A stretch of DNA of 64,000 bases from Paenibacillus sp. UNC451MF (GTDB lineage Bacteria > Bacillota > Bacilli > Paenibacillales > NBRC-103111), in NCBI RefSeq assembly GCF_000686845.1, contig NZ_JMLS01000021.1, positions 62,001 to 126,000 of the forward strand. The letters are read 5' to 3'. Positions 1 through 8,512 of this stretch are shown piece after piece (the stretch's first letter is position 1; each line of letters opens with the position of its first letter). The notes beneath the pieces were generated by a model that did not search any database, had not been told where the DNA came from, and worked only from the letters and a program-made list of their open reading frames with translations. A program made the translations under genes and the position numbers.

Positions 1-248
<248 letters not shown>

Positions 249-264
249 AAAGGAGAGCATTGGA

Positions 265-1308
265 ATGACCTCAGATGGATTTGCTGAATTAACATATGAG
301 CAGCTTCTTATAGAGGAGGAACGCTGGGAGCAAGCATTTGACCATCCGCGGTTCCAAGAAGATGAAGCAGAGCAATGGCAGCGAGGTTCAGAGCTTTATG
401 ATGCATTGTATCAGATGCGGCCAGACGAAGAGCGATTTCAAAATATGCTGGTGCACTGCTTGCTGGAGCTCGGAAGGGATTTTAAAATGCGGGGGACGCA
501 TATGCGCAGAGCCCGTGATATTTTCCAACAAGTAGTGAAGATGGACAGGGAGCACTCTTTGGCAAATTACCGACTCGGGTTTTTACATTATTATAATGAG
601 CAATGGAGCAGCGCCGCCAATGCGTTCGAGCGGGCTCTCCGAAGACGGGCTCTCTTATCCGAGCATCGAATCAACGAGGAGCAGGCTGTCCGGGCGCTCT
701 GTTATCAGGCGCGTGCGTACCAGAAGCTAAGCCAGCAGACGATGGAACGGCTGCGTGCCAAGTGGTCCGCTATATCGCCTACGGAGCTTGGGAGAACCCT
801 TCGATCCCTCGTGGAAGAGACGGAGGATCAGATCTTTTCCGAGGAACCTTTCAAGCCTTACATTGTGCAATCCGAGACGGGGCAGGAACACATCGGTGAA
901 GAACGGCTGCTGCAGCTGCTAGAGACGAATACGGATGTTCCTGTTGTTATCTTAAGCTACGTCGATGCTCCGCGTTTGTATACGGTGCGTACTTCAGCAG
1001 GAAAGCAGCTGTATGTTACGGAGAGAGCGGCGGATCTGCTTCGGTGCCTGCTGCAATCGAAGCATCCTGTTAGCAAGGATGAGCTGTTCTACCGAATGTT
1101 CAGACGGCCGAAGCCTGCGAGCAATACATGGGTGAAGACCAACATTTCGCGATTACGCTCAGAGCTTGGGGGTTGTTTCTCTGAACCTATGGACCATATC
1201 ATAGTGACGACAAAAGAGGGTTACAGCTGGAATCATGAGCTATATCCCATTTATCAGGTTATTTACCGTGAGGATGATATTTACCGAGCTGATTTCAATC
1301 TGGATTAA
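265..1308 (+). CDS. TPR and winged-helix (OmpR-type) regulator
   Basis: 347 residues from the ATG at 265, which has AAAAAGGAGAG just upstream; a longer frame opens at 202 inside the preceding rpoC end and is unlikely. Residues about 45-170 are helical and TPR-like (for example HSLANYRLGFLHYYNEQW and the following ANAFERALRRR). The last 90 residues look like a winged-helix DNA-binding domain of the OmpR/PhoB kind (LYVTERAADLLRCLL, then SNTWVKTNISRLRSELG and the wing VTTKEGYSWN). There is no receiver domain and no membrane segment, so a cytoplasmic regulator is inferred. The 16-nt gap to the rpoC tail suggests cotranscription. The target is unknown. Confidence 0.6.
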   Translation: MTSDGFAELTYEQLLIEEERWEQAFDHPRFQEDEAEQWQRGSELYDALYQMRPDEERFQNMLVHCLLELGRDFKMRGTHMRRARDIFQQVVKMDREHSLANYRLGFLHYYNEQWSSAANAFERALRRRALLSEHRINEEQAVRALCYQARAYQKLSQQTMERLRAKWSAISPTELGRTLRSLVEETEDQIFSEEPFKPYIVQSETGQEHIGEERLLQLLETNTDVPVVILSYVDAPRLYTVRTSAGKQLYVTERAADLLRCLLQSKHPVSKDELFYRMFRRPKPASNTWVKTNISRLRSELGGCFSEPMDHIIVTTKEGYSWNHELYPIYQVIYREDDIYRADFNLD

Positions 1309-1353
1309 GAGGATAGGAAATCATTATTTAAAATAAAATGAATTTTCCATTTG

Positions 1354-1379
1354 GGGGTCACGGGCGTGACTCCTTTTTT
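1354..1379 (+). terminator. Rho-independent terminator after the TPR regulator
   Basis: GGGGTCAC, loop GGGC, GTGACTCC (one G-U pair), followed by six T. It lies 45 nt after the stop at 1308. Confidence 0.75.
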
Positions 1380-1399
1380 ATGCTGGATTCAAGTATTAC

Positions 1400-1419
1400 G
1401 CGGGGGCGGCCCCGCTTTT
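1400..1419 (+). terminator. Second GC-rich terminator
   Basis: GCGGGG, loop GCGG, CCCCGC, then TTTT. It is in tandem with the terminator at 1354 and insulates the next operon. Confidence 0.55.
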
Positions 1420-1446
1420 ATATGAGTAATAAGTAGTGGTATCTAA

Positions 1447-1466
1447 CGGTTACACGGCTGTAACCG
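1447..1466 (+). promoter_or_regulatory. 20-bp perfect dyad upstream of the unknown gene
   Basis: CGGTTACA-CGGC-TGTAACCG, an 8-bp perfect inverted repeat 58 nt before the ATG at 1525 and without a T-run. It could be an operator or an RNA hairpin in the leader; no regulator is identified. Confidence 0.35.
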
Positions 1467-1524
1467 CCATTTGGTGTAATAAATTCATCGAACAAAGACA
1501 TTACATACAAGGAGATGGATTGAA

Positions 1525-2325
1525 ATGAATCATCAACAAATGGTAGCGAACCCTGCAAAATATTTAGCTCAAGCTTTAACGCGTCGTGGATTTTTGGTCA
1601 AGGTGGAGAACGATCAGGTTATTTTCTCAGCGGGGAATGGGAAGCGGGACTTCGAGGATGTACGTCAGGAATTGGAGCGCAGCGGAATTCCGGTCTGCTA
1701 TTCCGGTCTTCGTATTCAAGTACTCAGTCCCATGATTCCCCTCAAGGCGCTATATGCAATAGAGAAGATGCCAGTGCGATACGGTCGTTCCCCAATTCCT
1801 AACGGATTCGACTCGTGGAGAGCTTTTACCAAACGAAATCATGGTCTGCGCTGGAGCAGCTTGTCACTAGATAAAGGGATTGCTTGCCTCGTCAAGGCAA
1901 TGAGCGAAGCCGGAATACTTGTCACGGGAGGCTGCGATGGACATGGCAAGCACAAGCCTCGAATTTATTTTGCCAGCATGTGGGCTGCTGCATGGTTTCA
2001 CGTAGTATATGAACGGATAAATGCCAAGCATTTGCTTCACTATACTTGGAAAGTCGTTATACCCGAGGGAGGAAACGGAAGTCCTTGCCTACAAGCAATC
2101 CAAGCGGAGGGGATGAAATGGTCGGAGAGATGGATACGGCAGGACGCGCTAACAATGGCGTTAATGATGAGGGAATGGGCTGAGCAGCTTCGTGAGCTTC
2201 GACGGACAAGCTTTAAAAACCGGAGCATGCGTAAGGAGTCGGAAGCGTTAGCTCATGATTTTGAAGCGCTCTGCCAGTGGATGACGGATAAATTGGACGA
2301 AAAGGAGGCGGCCGTTCATGCGTAA
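1525..2325 (+). CDS. Unknown 266-residue protein
   Basis: Starts at ATG 1525 with AAGGAGATGG upstream. I do not recognise the family. It is a soluble protein without signal or membrane segments. A central conserved-looking stretch carries GGCDGHGKHKPRIYF (about residue 133) followed by a Trp/Ala-rich segment (MWAAAWFHVVYERI), and the C-terminal 60 residues are charged and helical. The Gly/His/Asp cluster could be a nucleotide or metal site, but this is a guess. Its last 8 nt overlap the peptidase gene, so the two are translationally coupled and probably act together. Confidence 0.6.
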   Translation: MNHQQMVANPAKYLAQALTRRGFLVKVENDQVIFSAGNGKRDFEDVRQELERSGIPVCYSGLRIQVLSPMIPLKALYAIEKMPVRYGRSPIPNGFDSWRAFTKRNHGLRWSSLSLDKGIACLVKAMSEAGILVTGGCDGHGKHKPRIYFASMWAAAWFHVVYERINAKHLLHYTWKVVIPEGGNGSPCLQAIQAEGMKWSERWIRQDALTMALMMREWAEQLRELRRTSFKNRSMRKESEALAHDFEALCQWMTDKLDEKEAAVHA

Positions 2326-3088
2326 GCTGGAAAATGAATTGCTCGAGCTTCTTGCTATAACCGCTCCTAGCGGTATGGAACGTCCGGTTGCCGATTTTCT
2401 TATGCAGCGTTTGAAGGGACAAGTCGATTCATTGGATCAGGATGATTATGGTAATGTGTTGGCTGAAAAGCAATACGGCATTGGAGCAGGGCCAACAATT
2501 CTGCTTTGTGCTCATATGGATACGGTGTGGGTAGATCCGAAGCGATGCATTGTTCGGGAGGAAGATAGATGGAGCAGCAACAGCGGTCCGCTAGGTGCGG
2601 ACGACCGTGCGGGAATTGCCATCATTTTGGATGTGCTGCGTAAGGTTCAAAGGTTTGGTTCGTTTCATGGGAGGCTGAAGCTGGCTTTTACCCGTGAGGA
2701 AGAGATTGGCCGTATTGGTTCGGGGCAGATCGATCCTGCATGGCTGCAAGATATAGAGCTAGCGATGGTTATTGACCGCAGGGGCAGCAGAGATATTGTA
2801 GTACGCAATAGTAGGATGCGATTTTGTAATCCGCAATGGGGCGTATTTTTTGAAGCTGTGGGAATGAGGTGTGGAATGTCCGACTGGCGTGCGGTTCAAG
2901 GGGGAATCAGCGATGCGGTAACTTTTGCCTCTTACGGGATTCCCTCAGTCAATCTGTCAGCGGGTTACGAGTATGAGCATTCAGAAGAGGAATATGTGAA
3001 TGTAGCGCATTGTCGTGATACAGTTCGATTGTTGGTTCAAGCGCTGCAATGCATGTTTTATAGAAATGCCAAGGGGGGAGCTAGTTGA
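2318..3088 (+). CDS. M20-like metallopeptidase, short form
   Basis: 256 residues. Visible metal-site motifs, in order: AHMDTVW (about residue 66), GADDRAG (about 93), TREEEIG (about 127), a VIDRRG Asp (about 146) and YEYEHSEEEYV near the end. These correspond to the two-zinc ligands and catalytic Glu of M20/M28/M42 exopeptidases. Typical M20 enzymes run to 350-400 residues because of an inserted dimerisation domain. Here the region between the Asp ligand and the last His is only about 85 residues, so that lid domain is probably missing. Expected to be a cytoplasmic peptidase or amidohydrolase; substrate unknown. It overlaps the genes on both sides. Confidence 0.7.
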   Translation: MRKLENELLELLAITAPSGMERPVADFLMQRLKGQVDSLDQDDYGNVLAEKQYGIGAGPTILLCAHMDTVWVDPKRCIVREEDRWSSNSGPLGADDRAGIAIILDVLRKVQRFGSFHGRLKLAFTREEEIGRIGSGQIDPAWLQDIELAMVIDRRGSRDIVVRNSRMRFCNPQWGVFFEAVGMRCGMSDWRAVQGGISDAVTFASYGIPSVNLSAGYEYEHSEEEYVNVAHCRDTVRLLVQALQCMFYRNAKGGAS

Positions 3089-3231
3089 CAGATCATATTG
3101 TGATTACAATTGACGTTCGCAAAATCATGTCTCAGCTAGGAATACTGGAGTCATTTGATAAGCAAGTCGGCCTTGACCAACAAGATAGTGGGAAAGAGAA
3201 TGAGGAAAAAGCTGCCTTGCTGGTCGAATAG
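3085..3231 (+). CDS. Small 48-residue protein coupled to the peptidase
   Basis: TTG at 3085 overlaps the peptidase stop (TTGA) and is preceded by AAGGGGGG at 3071-3078. The product begins MTDHIVITIDVRK and ends EEKAALLVE, charged and without a signal peptide. The overlap and ribosome binding site argue that it is translated, but the family is not recognised. It is followed by a terminator at 3279. Confidence 0.4.
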   Translation: MTDHIVITIDVRKIMSQLGILESFDKQVGLDQQDSGKENEEKAALLVE

Positions 3232-3278
3232 TTTCAAGCTAAAGGTTTGGGCGGATAGACATCATCACGATTGGAAAG

Positions 3279-3321
3279 GCCTGCAGATAGCTTCTTGCGA
3301 AGCTGATTCTACAGGCTTTTT
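3279..3321 (+). terminator. Terminator closing the 1525-3231 operon
   Basis: Outer stem GCCTG/CAGGC, inner stem AGCTTC-TTGC-GAAGCT, then TTTTT at 3317-3321. It lies between convergent genes and may also serve the minus-strand activator gene, although that side has a poorer T-run. Confidence 0.6.
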
Positions 3322-3332
3322 GGCATGGTTAT

Positions 3333-5093
3333 CTAAAACGGAGTCATATCATACTCCTGTATTTTCCTGTACAAGGTCGTCCGCCCGATTTGTAATAAAG
3401 CTGCAGCCTTGCTTAAGTTGCCACCCGTTTGCCGGAGAGCCTTCTTAATGGCATGCATTTCCGCATCCTTCAGTGATAGGGTAGCTTCCGGCTGAGTAAA
3501 CTCACCCAGTTCAGGCACATCCTCCTCAAGCTGAAGATGCTTTACGTCGATCGGACCTCCTTCCGCAAGGAAGCTCGCTTGCAACAATACGCTGTTCAGC
3601 TCTCGGATATTACCTGGCCAATGATATTGCTGCAGCTTCATCTGCGCTTGCTCCGTCAGGATGGAGGAGGGGGAGCCGTGCCCTTGAAGTAGATGATAGG
3701 AAAGGGGGACGAGATCGCTTCGTTCTCTTAGGGGGGGCAGGGTAATTTGGATTCCTTTCAGCCGGTAGTATAAGTCGGCTCGAAAACGCCCCTCCCTCAC
3801 TTCCTCAGATAAATTGCGGTGGGTGGCGGCTACAATACGGATGTCGATCCTTTTGCTCTTCGTACTACCTACCGGCGTGATAGTATTTTCCTGCAGTACC
3901 CGCAGCAGCGCGGCTTGCGCCCGAAGCGACATGTCTCCGATTTCGTCTAGAAAAATCGTCCCTTTATGCGCAGCTTCGAACTTGCCGATGCTTCCTTCTT
4001 TGTTAGCTCCGGTGAAAGCTCCGCGTTCATAGCCGAACAGCTCGCTCTCGACCAGACTGTCCGGAATGGCGCTGCAGTTGACGGCGATGAACGGGTGTGC
4101 GCTGCGAAAGCTTGCCGAATGAATGGATTGGGCGAACAGCTCTTTGCCAGTACCGCTTTCGCCCAGCAGCACGACAGGGTATTCGGTCAGGGCGGCTTTC
4201 CTGGCGATTTCTTTGGTATGGAGAAGCTTCGGGCATGCTCCGATAATATCCTGGAACTCGTATAACCGAGGCTCTCCATGCGGCTTCCGTTGAATGGCGA
4301 CGGATCGCCATACTTTGTGCCGGTCATCGCAGATCGTTTCCATAGCGAAGCCTTTGGCCCCGGCAAACTCCTTGCCCAAGGCATCGCGGCCGACGATGCG
4401 CAAAGCGGCTTGATTGGCACGGACAATTCGATTGTCCCGGTCTAGCGAGAGCAGTGGCATTGGAACATTTTGCGCCGTGTATTCGAGCTCCTTCAACGTA
4501 ATGAGATGCTCCTCGCTGGTTTTCTCCCAAATCAGCTTATTCTGCAAAGAATCCGCTGCTAGACAAGCGAGGGTCAATGTATAGTCATAGTAGCTTTCTT
4601 TTTTACCGCTGATGTTAATGACACCGATTAATTGACCGTCAGGGCTAAAGATGGGTGATGAAGCACAGGTCAAAAAGCGGTTGGACGTGTAATAATGCTC
4701 CTCGGCGTGGACTCGCACGGCGGTTTGCTCCGTTAAAGCCAATCCGATAGCGTTCGTCCCTTTGCGGCGTTCCTCCCAATTGGCACCTACCTGTAGCTGT
4801 ACCATTTCAGCACGGTTGGAGAAATCGGGATCGCCGACAGAGTGAAGGATAGTCCCTTGGGCATCGATGAGGAGGGCCATTTGCCCAGACTGTTTAATGA
4901 GGCGATTCATTTTGGCGAATATCTGCTCCGTGTGCAGGATGAGCTGCTCGTGCTGTTGAGTGATTTCCCGTATGCGATTCCCGGTAATAATGTCGTCATA
5001 AACAGGATCGGACGACTTCAATCCATAACGCTGACAGCGCTTCCAAGAATTCTCCATCATTTGTGACAGGTCGTTTACTTCCAGAGAGGACAA
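3333..5093 (-). CDS. Sigma-54 dependent activator, AcoR-like
   Basis: 586 residues from the TTG at 5093, chosen because GGAGGTG lies 6 nt upstream of it; the ATG at 5111 has no such site. N-terminal GAF-like sensor (about 60-185, with GTNAIGLAL and ISGKKESYYDY), a PAS-like segment (about 205-270), an AAA+ domain with Walker A GESGTGKE, the sigma-54 contact loop GAFTGA and the ATPase motif FLDEIGD, then a Fis-type helix-turn-helix at the C terminus (GGNLSKAAALLQIGRTTLY). This is the AcoR layout of activators of acetoin or aldehyde metabolism. It is divergent from the aldehyde dehydrogenase gene, whose promoter is of sigma-54 type, so activation of that gene is the obvious role. The effector is unknown. 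Confidence 0.88.
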   Translation of the reverse strand: MSSLEVNDLSQMMENSWKRCQRYGLKSSDPVYDDIITGNRIREITQQHEQLILHTEQIFAKMNRLIKQSGQMALLIDAQGTILHSVGDPDFSNRAEMVQLQVGANWEERRKGTNAIGLALTEQTAVRVHAEEHYYTSNRFLTCASSPIFSPDGQLIGVINISGKKESYYDYTLTLACLAADSLQNKLIWEKTSEEHLITLKELEYTAQNVPMPLLSLDRDNRIVRANQAALRIVGRDALGKEFAGAKGFAMETICDDRHKVWRSVAIQRKPHGEPRLYEFQDIIGACPKLLHTKEIARKAALTEYPVVLLGESGTGKELFAQSIHSASFRSAHPFIAVNCSAIPDSLVESELFGYERGAFTGANKEGSIGKFEAAHKGTIFLDEIGDMSLRAQAALLRVLQENTITPVGSTKSKRIDIRIVAATHRNLSEEVREGRFRADLYYRLKGIQITLPPLRERSDLVPLSYHLLQGHGSPSSILTEQAQMKLQQYHWPGNIRELNSVLLQASFLAEGGPIDVKHLQLEEDVPELGEFTQPEATLSLKDAEMHAIKKALRQTGGNLSKAAALLQIGRTTLYRKIQEYDMTPF

Positions 5094-5174
5094 AGTGAAC
5101 ACCTCCATCATTCGTACGGGCTTCTACCTTCATGATATCATAAAATATCCATTCGTTTCTATTCAGCGAAAGGT

Positions 5175-5215
5175 TGTATCAAAATGAAACATAAGGGCTG
5201 TTTCAAAAGGGAACA
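5175..5215 (+). promoter_or_regulatory. Two upstream activator sites for the AcoR-like regulator
   Basis: TGTATCAAAATGAAACA (5175-5191) and TGTTTCAAAAGGGAACA (5199-5215) are 17-bp imperfect palindromes of the form TGTTTC-N5-GAAACA, repeated with a 24-bp period. They lie 50-90 bp upstream of the -24 element, the usual place for enhancer-binding proteins. Confidence 0.6.
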
Positions 5216-5265
5216 ATTGTTATAAAGCGATTTCAATAAATGCGTTTCGGCTGGCCTCGCAAGAT

Positions 5266-5280
5266 TGGCACGATTCTTGC
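5266..5280 (+). promoter_or_regulatory. Sigma-54 (-24/-12) promoter
   Basis: TGGCACGATTCTTGC matches the consensus TGGCAC-N5-TTGC at every defined position. It lies 42 nt before the dehydrogenase ATG and downstream of the two activator sites. Confidence 0.88.
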
Positions 5281-5321
5281 TTATATAGTTATTGAAACTA
5301 TATTGGAGGAGGCTGTTCATA

Positions 5322-6842
5322 ATGATCTATGCTCAACCGGGATACAATGATTCGTTGGTAACGTTCAAGAAACGCTATGAAAACTTTATTGGAGGCGAGT
5401 GGGTTGCGCCTGTCCAAGGCCAATATTTTGACAATGTTTCGCCGGTGAACAATCGTCCTTTTTGCGAAGTTCCCCGCTCGACGGCGGAAGATATTGAACT
5501 GGCGCTCGATGCGGCTCATGCAGCGAAGGAGAGCTGGGGACGCACTTCGGTGGCGGAGCGGGCATTAATTCTTAATAGAATAGCTGATCGTATAGAAGCA
5601 AATTTGGAAATGCTGGCGGTAGCTGAGACTTGGGATAACGGCAAGCCGGTTCGTGAGACTTTGGCTGCCGACCTGCCGCTTGCGGTCGATCATTTCCGGT
5701 ATTTTGCGGGCTGCATCCGTGCCCAGGAAGGGGCCTTGAGCCAGATCGACAATGACACGGTGGCCTATCATTTCCATGAGCCGTTAGGCGTCGTAGGCCA
5801 AATCATTCCGTGGAACTTCCCTCTGTTGATGGCGACCTGGAAGCTGGCTCCGGCATTGGCGACCGGAAACTGCGTCGTGCTGAAACCGGCAGAGCAAACC
5901 CCGGCCTCAATTCTGGTGTTGGCTGAGCTGATCCAAGATTTACTGCCTCCAGGTGTTTTGAACATTGTCAACGGCTTCGGTCTTGAAGCAGGTAAGCCTC
6001 TCGCTTCCAGCAGTCGCATCGCCAAAATTGCTTTTACAGGGGAGACGACAACCGGTCGCCTCATTATGCAGTACGCTTCCCAGAACATTATTCCCGTTAC
6101 ATTGGAGCTGGGCGGCAAATCTCCGAACCTGTTCTTCGAAGACGTAATGGCCAAAGATGATGCATTCTTTAACAAAGCTATCGAGGGCTTTGTTCTGTTC
6201 GCCTTGAACCAAGGGGAAGTGTGTACGTGCCCATCGCGTGCCATCATTCAAGAATCGATCTATGACGCTTTCATGGAGAGAGCGCTCAAACGCGTTGCAG
6301 CCATCAAGCAGGGCAATCCGTTGGATACGGAAACAATGATTGGAGCCCAAGCTTCTACGGAGCAGGTTGAGAAAATTATGAGCTATATCAACATCGGGCA
6401 GCAGGAGGGGGCAGAATGCTTGATCGGCGGAGGCAGAGCCACATTGGAGGGAGATCTTTCGGAGGGCTATTATATTCAGCCAACCGTACTTAAAGGCAAT
6501 AATAAAATGAGAATTTTCCAAGAAGAAATCTTCGGGCCGGTCGTCTCCGTTACCACCTTCAAGGACCAGGAGGATGCGCTAGCGATTGCCAATGATACGT
6601 TGTACGGCTTGGGAGCAGGGCTGTGGACACGCGACATTAACGTCGCATACCGAATGGGGCGTCAAATTGAGGCCGGTCGCGTATGGACGAACTGCTATCA
6701 TGCTTACCCTGCTCATGCAGCCTTCGGCGGCTACAAAACTTCAGGCATCGGTCGTGAAAATCATAAAATGATGCTTTCGCATTATCAACAAACGAAAAAC
6801 CTATTGGTCAGCTACGGCCAAGATGCTTTGGGCTTCTTCTAA
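5322..6842 (+). CDS. NAD-dependent aldehyde dehydrogenase (AldB/ExaC type)
   Basis: 506 residues from ATG 5322, with GGAGGAGG at 5305-5312. It oxidises aldehydes, probably acetaldehyde, to the acid with NAD. Visible signatures: PWNFPLLM, the catalytic Glu in LELGGKSPN, the catalytic Cys in [11 protein letters not shown], and EEIFGPVVS. The C terminus ends in LGFF, typical of the AldB/ExaC/AcoD branch. Length is normal. It is driven by the sigma-54 promoter at 5266 and followed after 11 nt by a DUF779 gene, a pairing known for this branch. Confidence 0.9.
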   Translation: MIYAQPGYNDSLVTFKKRYENFIGGEWVAPVQGQYFDNVSPVNNRPFCEVPRSTAEDIELALDAAHAAKESWGRTSVAERALILNRIADRIEANLEMLAVAETWDNGKPVRETLAADLPLAVDHFRYFAGCIRAQEGALSQIDNDTVAYHFHEPLGVVGQIIPWNFPLLMATWKLAPALATGNCVVLKPAEQTPASILVLAELIQDLLPPGVLNIVNGFGLEAGKPLASSSRIAKIAFTGETTTGRLIMQYASQNIIPVTLELGGKSPNLFFEDVMAKDDAFFNKAIEGFVLFALNQGEVCTCPSRAIIQESIYDAFMERALKRVAAIKQGNPLDTETMIGAQASTEQVEKIMSYINIGQQEGAECLIGGGRATLEGDLSEGYYIQPTVLKGNNKMRIFQEEIFGPVVSVTTFKDQEDALAIANDTLYGLGAGLWTRDINVAYRMGRQIEAGRVWTNCYHAYPAHAAFGGYKTSGIGRENHKMMLSHYQQTKNLLVSYGQDALGFF

Positions 6843-6853
6843 GAGGAGCCGAG

Positions 6854-7222
6854 ATGGCACAGGACGTGAGAAAGGTTCTGGCAACCGATGCTGCGCTGGA
6901 ATTGATTAAACTGCTGAAGACCAAGCATGGACCTGTCATGTTTCATCAATCGGGAGGGTGCTGCGACGGCAGCTCGCCTATGTGCTATCCTCTGGGAGAT
7001 TTTATTATCGGAGACACGGATGTACTGCTAGGAGAGATCGGCGGAGCTCCTTTCTATATGAGCAAAGCTCAGTACGAATATTGGAGGTACACACAGCTGA
7101 TCATTGATGTGGTTCCCGGCAGGGGAGGCATGTTTTCTCTGGAAAATCCCGAGGGAAGGCGGTTTTTGACCCGATCTCGCGTATTTACTGAAGAGGAACG
7201 CCGCAGTCTTAATCTTTTATAA
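6854..7222 (+). CDS. DUF779 family protein
   Basis: 122 residues, soluble. Contains HQSGGCCDGSSPMC near residue 35, a Cys-rich motif that marks the DUF779 family, and GRGGMFSLENPEGRRFLTRS near the end. Genes of this family commonly follow AldB-type aldehyde dehydrogenases; the function is not established. The three cysteines suggest a metal or redox role, which is inference. Same operon as the dehydrogenase, followed by a terminator. Confidence 0.85.
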   Translation: MAQDVRKVLATDAALELIKLLKTKHGPVMFHQSGGCCDGSSPMCYPLGDFIIGDTDVLLGEIGGAPFYMSKAQYEYWRYTQLIIDVVPGRGGMFSLENPEGRRFLTRSRVFTEEERRSLNLL

Positions 7223-7229
7223 TGCATTC

Positions 7230-7274
7230 AAGCCCTTTTTCCGGTCTCTGTGCCGTCGAAGAAGGGCTTTTTCT
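7230..7274 (+). terminator. Terminator of the aldehyde dehydrogenase operon
   Basis: AAGCCCTT at 7230-7237 pairs with AAGGGCTT at 7262-7269, followed by a T-run. Confidence 0.75.
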
Positions 7275-7430
7275 CGTGCATTTTGGGTTAACCATGTCGC
7301 TTTTACGTAGGGAATTGTCCGTGTGTGTCGAAATAGTAATGCATGCCGTTGCAACATTACATTGAACTCGTCGATGTCAGTGGCAACTATACGGATAAAC
7401 CCGAGTATTGATATTGTTGGAGGAACCGAT

Positions 7431-8387
7431 ATGACGTTAATAAAAACTTTGGTAAGTCAGGATGAATTTGTAGGCTTTTATCTGCTCAAGGAGCTGGAAG
7501 TAAAACAGACAAACGGAACGCCTGCTAAAGACTATTTTGATATTGTTTTAAGTGATGCCAGCGGCCAGCTTCCAGCTAAATTCTGGGATGTGACGCCGAC
7601 GGATAAAGAAACGTTTTTCCCTATGGGGCTTGTGAAGGTTCATGGTATTGTGCAGACGTACCGCGAGAAGCTGCAGGCCAAAATTGTTCGCATCCGAAAA
7701 GCAACCGAGAGCGACGGTATCTCGCTAACTGATTTTATTCGGTCAGCACCGATTCGTCCTATTGATCTTGTCTATACAGTCAAACAGGTTTTGGGAACGA
7801 TTGAGGATGAAGAGATCCGGACGATTGCCGCATTTTGCGTGGCCAAGGTAGAGGAGAAATTAATGCATTATCCGGCTGCCAAATCCCATCATCATGCTTA
7901 CTGTGCCGGGTTGGCTTATCATATGGTACGAATGCTTGAAATCGGAGATTTCTTGTGCAAGCAAAGACCGTTCTTGAATTCCGATTTGATTAAGGCGGGG
8001 ATCATTCTACATGATATTGCCAAGCCGGAGGAAATGATCGCGCAACTGGGCATTGTGTCCGATTATAGTGTCCAAGGCAAGCTGCTGGGCCATATCTCCA
8101 TGGCTTCGAACTGGATTACGGAGGCGGCGATCTTAAGCAGTATTGACCTGCAGTCTGAGCGGGTGCTCGCTTTGCAGCATTTGGTTCTGTCTCATCATAA
8201 TCTCGGTGAGTGGGGAAGCCCGGTTCAGCCCCAGATGGCGGAAGCGGTAGCTCTGCACCATATTGATGCGCTAGATGCCAAGCTTCAGATGGTGGAGGAT
8301 GCACTGGATACGACTCCGGAAACCGAGAACTGGACGCCTTTGATCCGCGGTTTGGAGAATAAACCGATTTATCGGATGAAGTTTTGA
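7431..8387 (+). CDS. yhaM: 3'-5' exoribonuclease YhaM
   Basis: 318 residues from ATG 7431, preceded by TTGGAGGA; the frame extends further upstream but without a ribosome site. N-terminal OB-fold (about 15-95, DYFDIVLSDASGQLPAKFWD), then an HD phosphohydrolase domain with SHHHAYCAGLAYH and IILHDIAKPEE. Length and layout fit YhaM/CBF1, an exoribonuclease of low-GC Gram-positives. Monocistronic here, between unrelated operons. Confidence 0.9.
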   Translation: MTLIKTLVSQDEFVGFYLLKELEVKQTNGTPAKDYFDIVLSDASGQLPAKFWDVTPTDKETFFPMGLVKVHGIVQTYREKLQAKIVRIRKATESDGISLTDFIRSAPIRPIDLVYTVKQVLGTIEDEEIRTIAAFCVAKVEEKLMHYPAAKSHHHAYCAGLAYHMVRMLEIGDFLCKQRPFLNSDLIKAGIILHDIAKPEEMIAQLGIVSDYSVQGKLLGHISMASNWITEAAILSSIDLQSERVLALQHLVLSHHNLGEWGSPVQPQMAEAVALHHIDALDAKLQMVEDALDTTPETENWTPLIRGLENKPIYRMKF

Positions 8388-8512
8388 AAAAGTGATGTAT
8401 GAACATATATTCCATGTCATTCTGCTGACGAATGCCTATGCTTTAATATAGATACCTGACAAGCGCACTAACGAAGCAGTCAGACTGGAATCTTACAACG
8501 TTGGAGGTCTAC

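Noticed and set aside
3155-3448. 97-residue plus-strand ORF
   Set aside because: It overlaps the terminator at 3279 and the 3' end of the sigma-54 activator on the other strand; no ribosome site.
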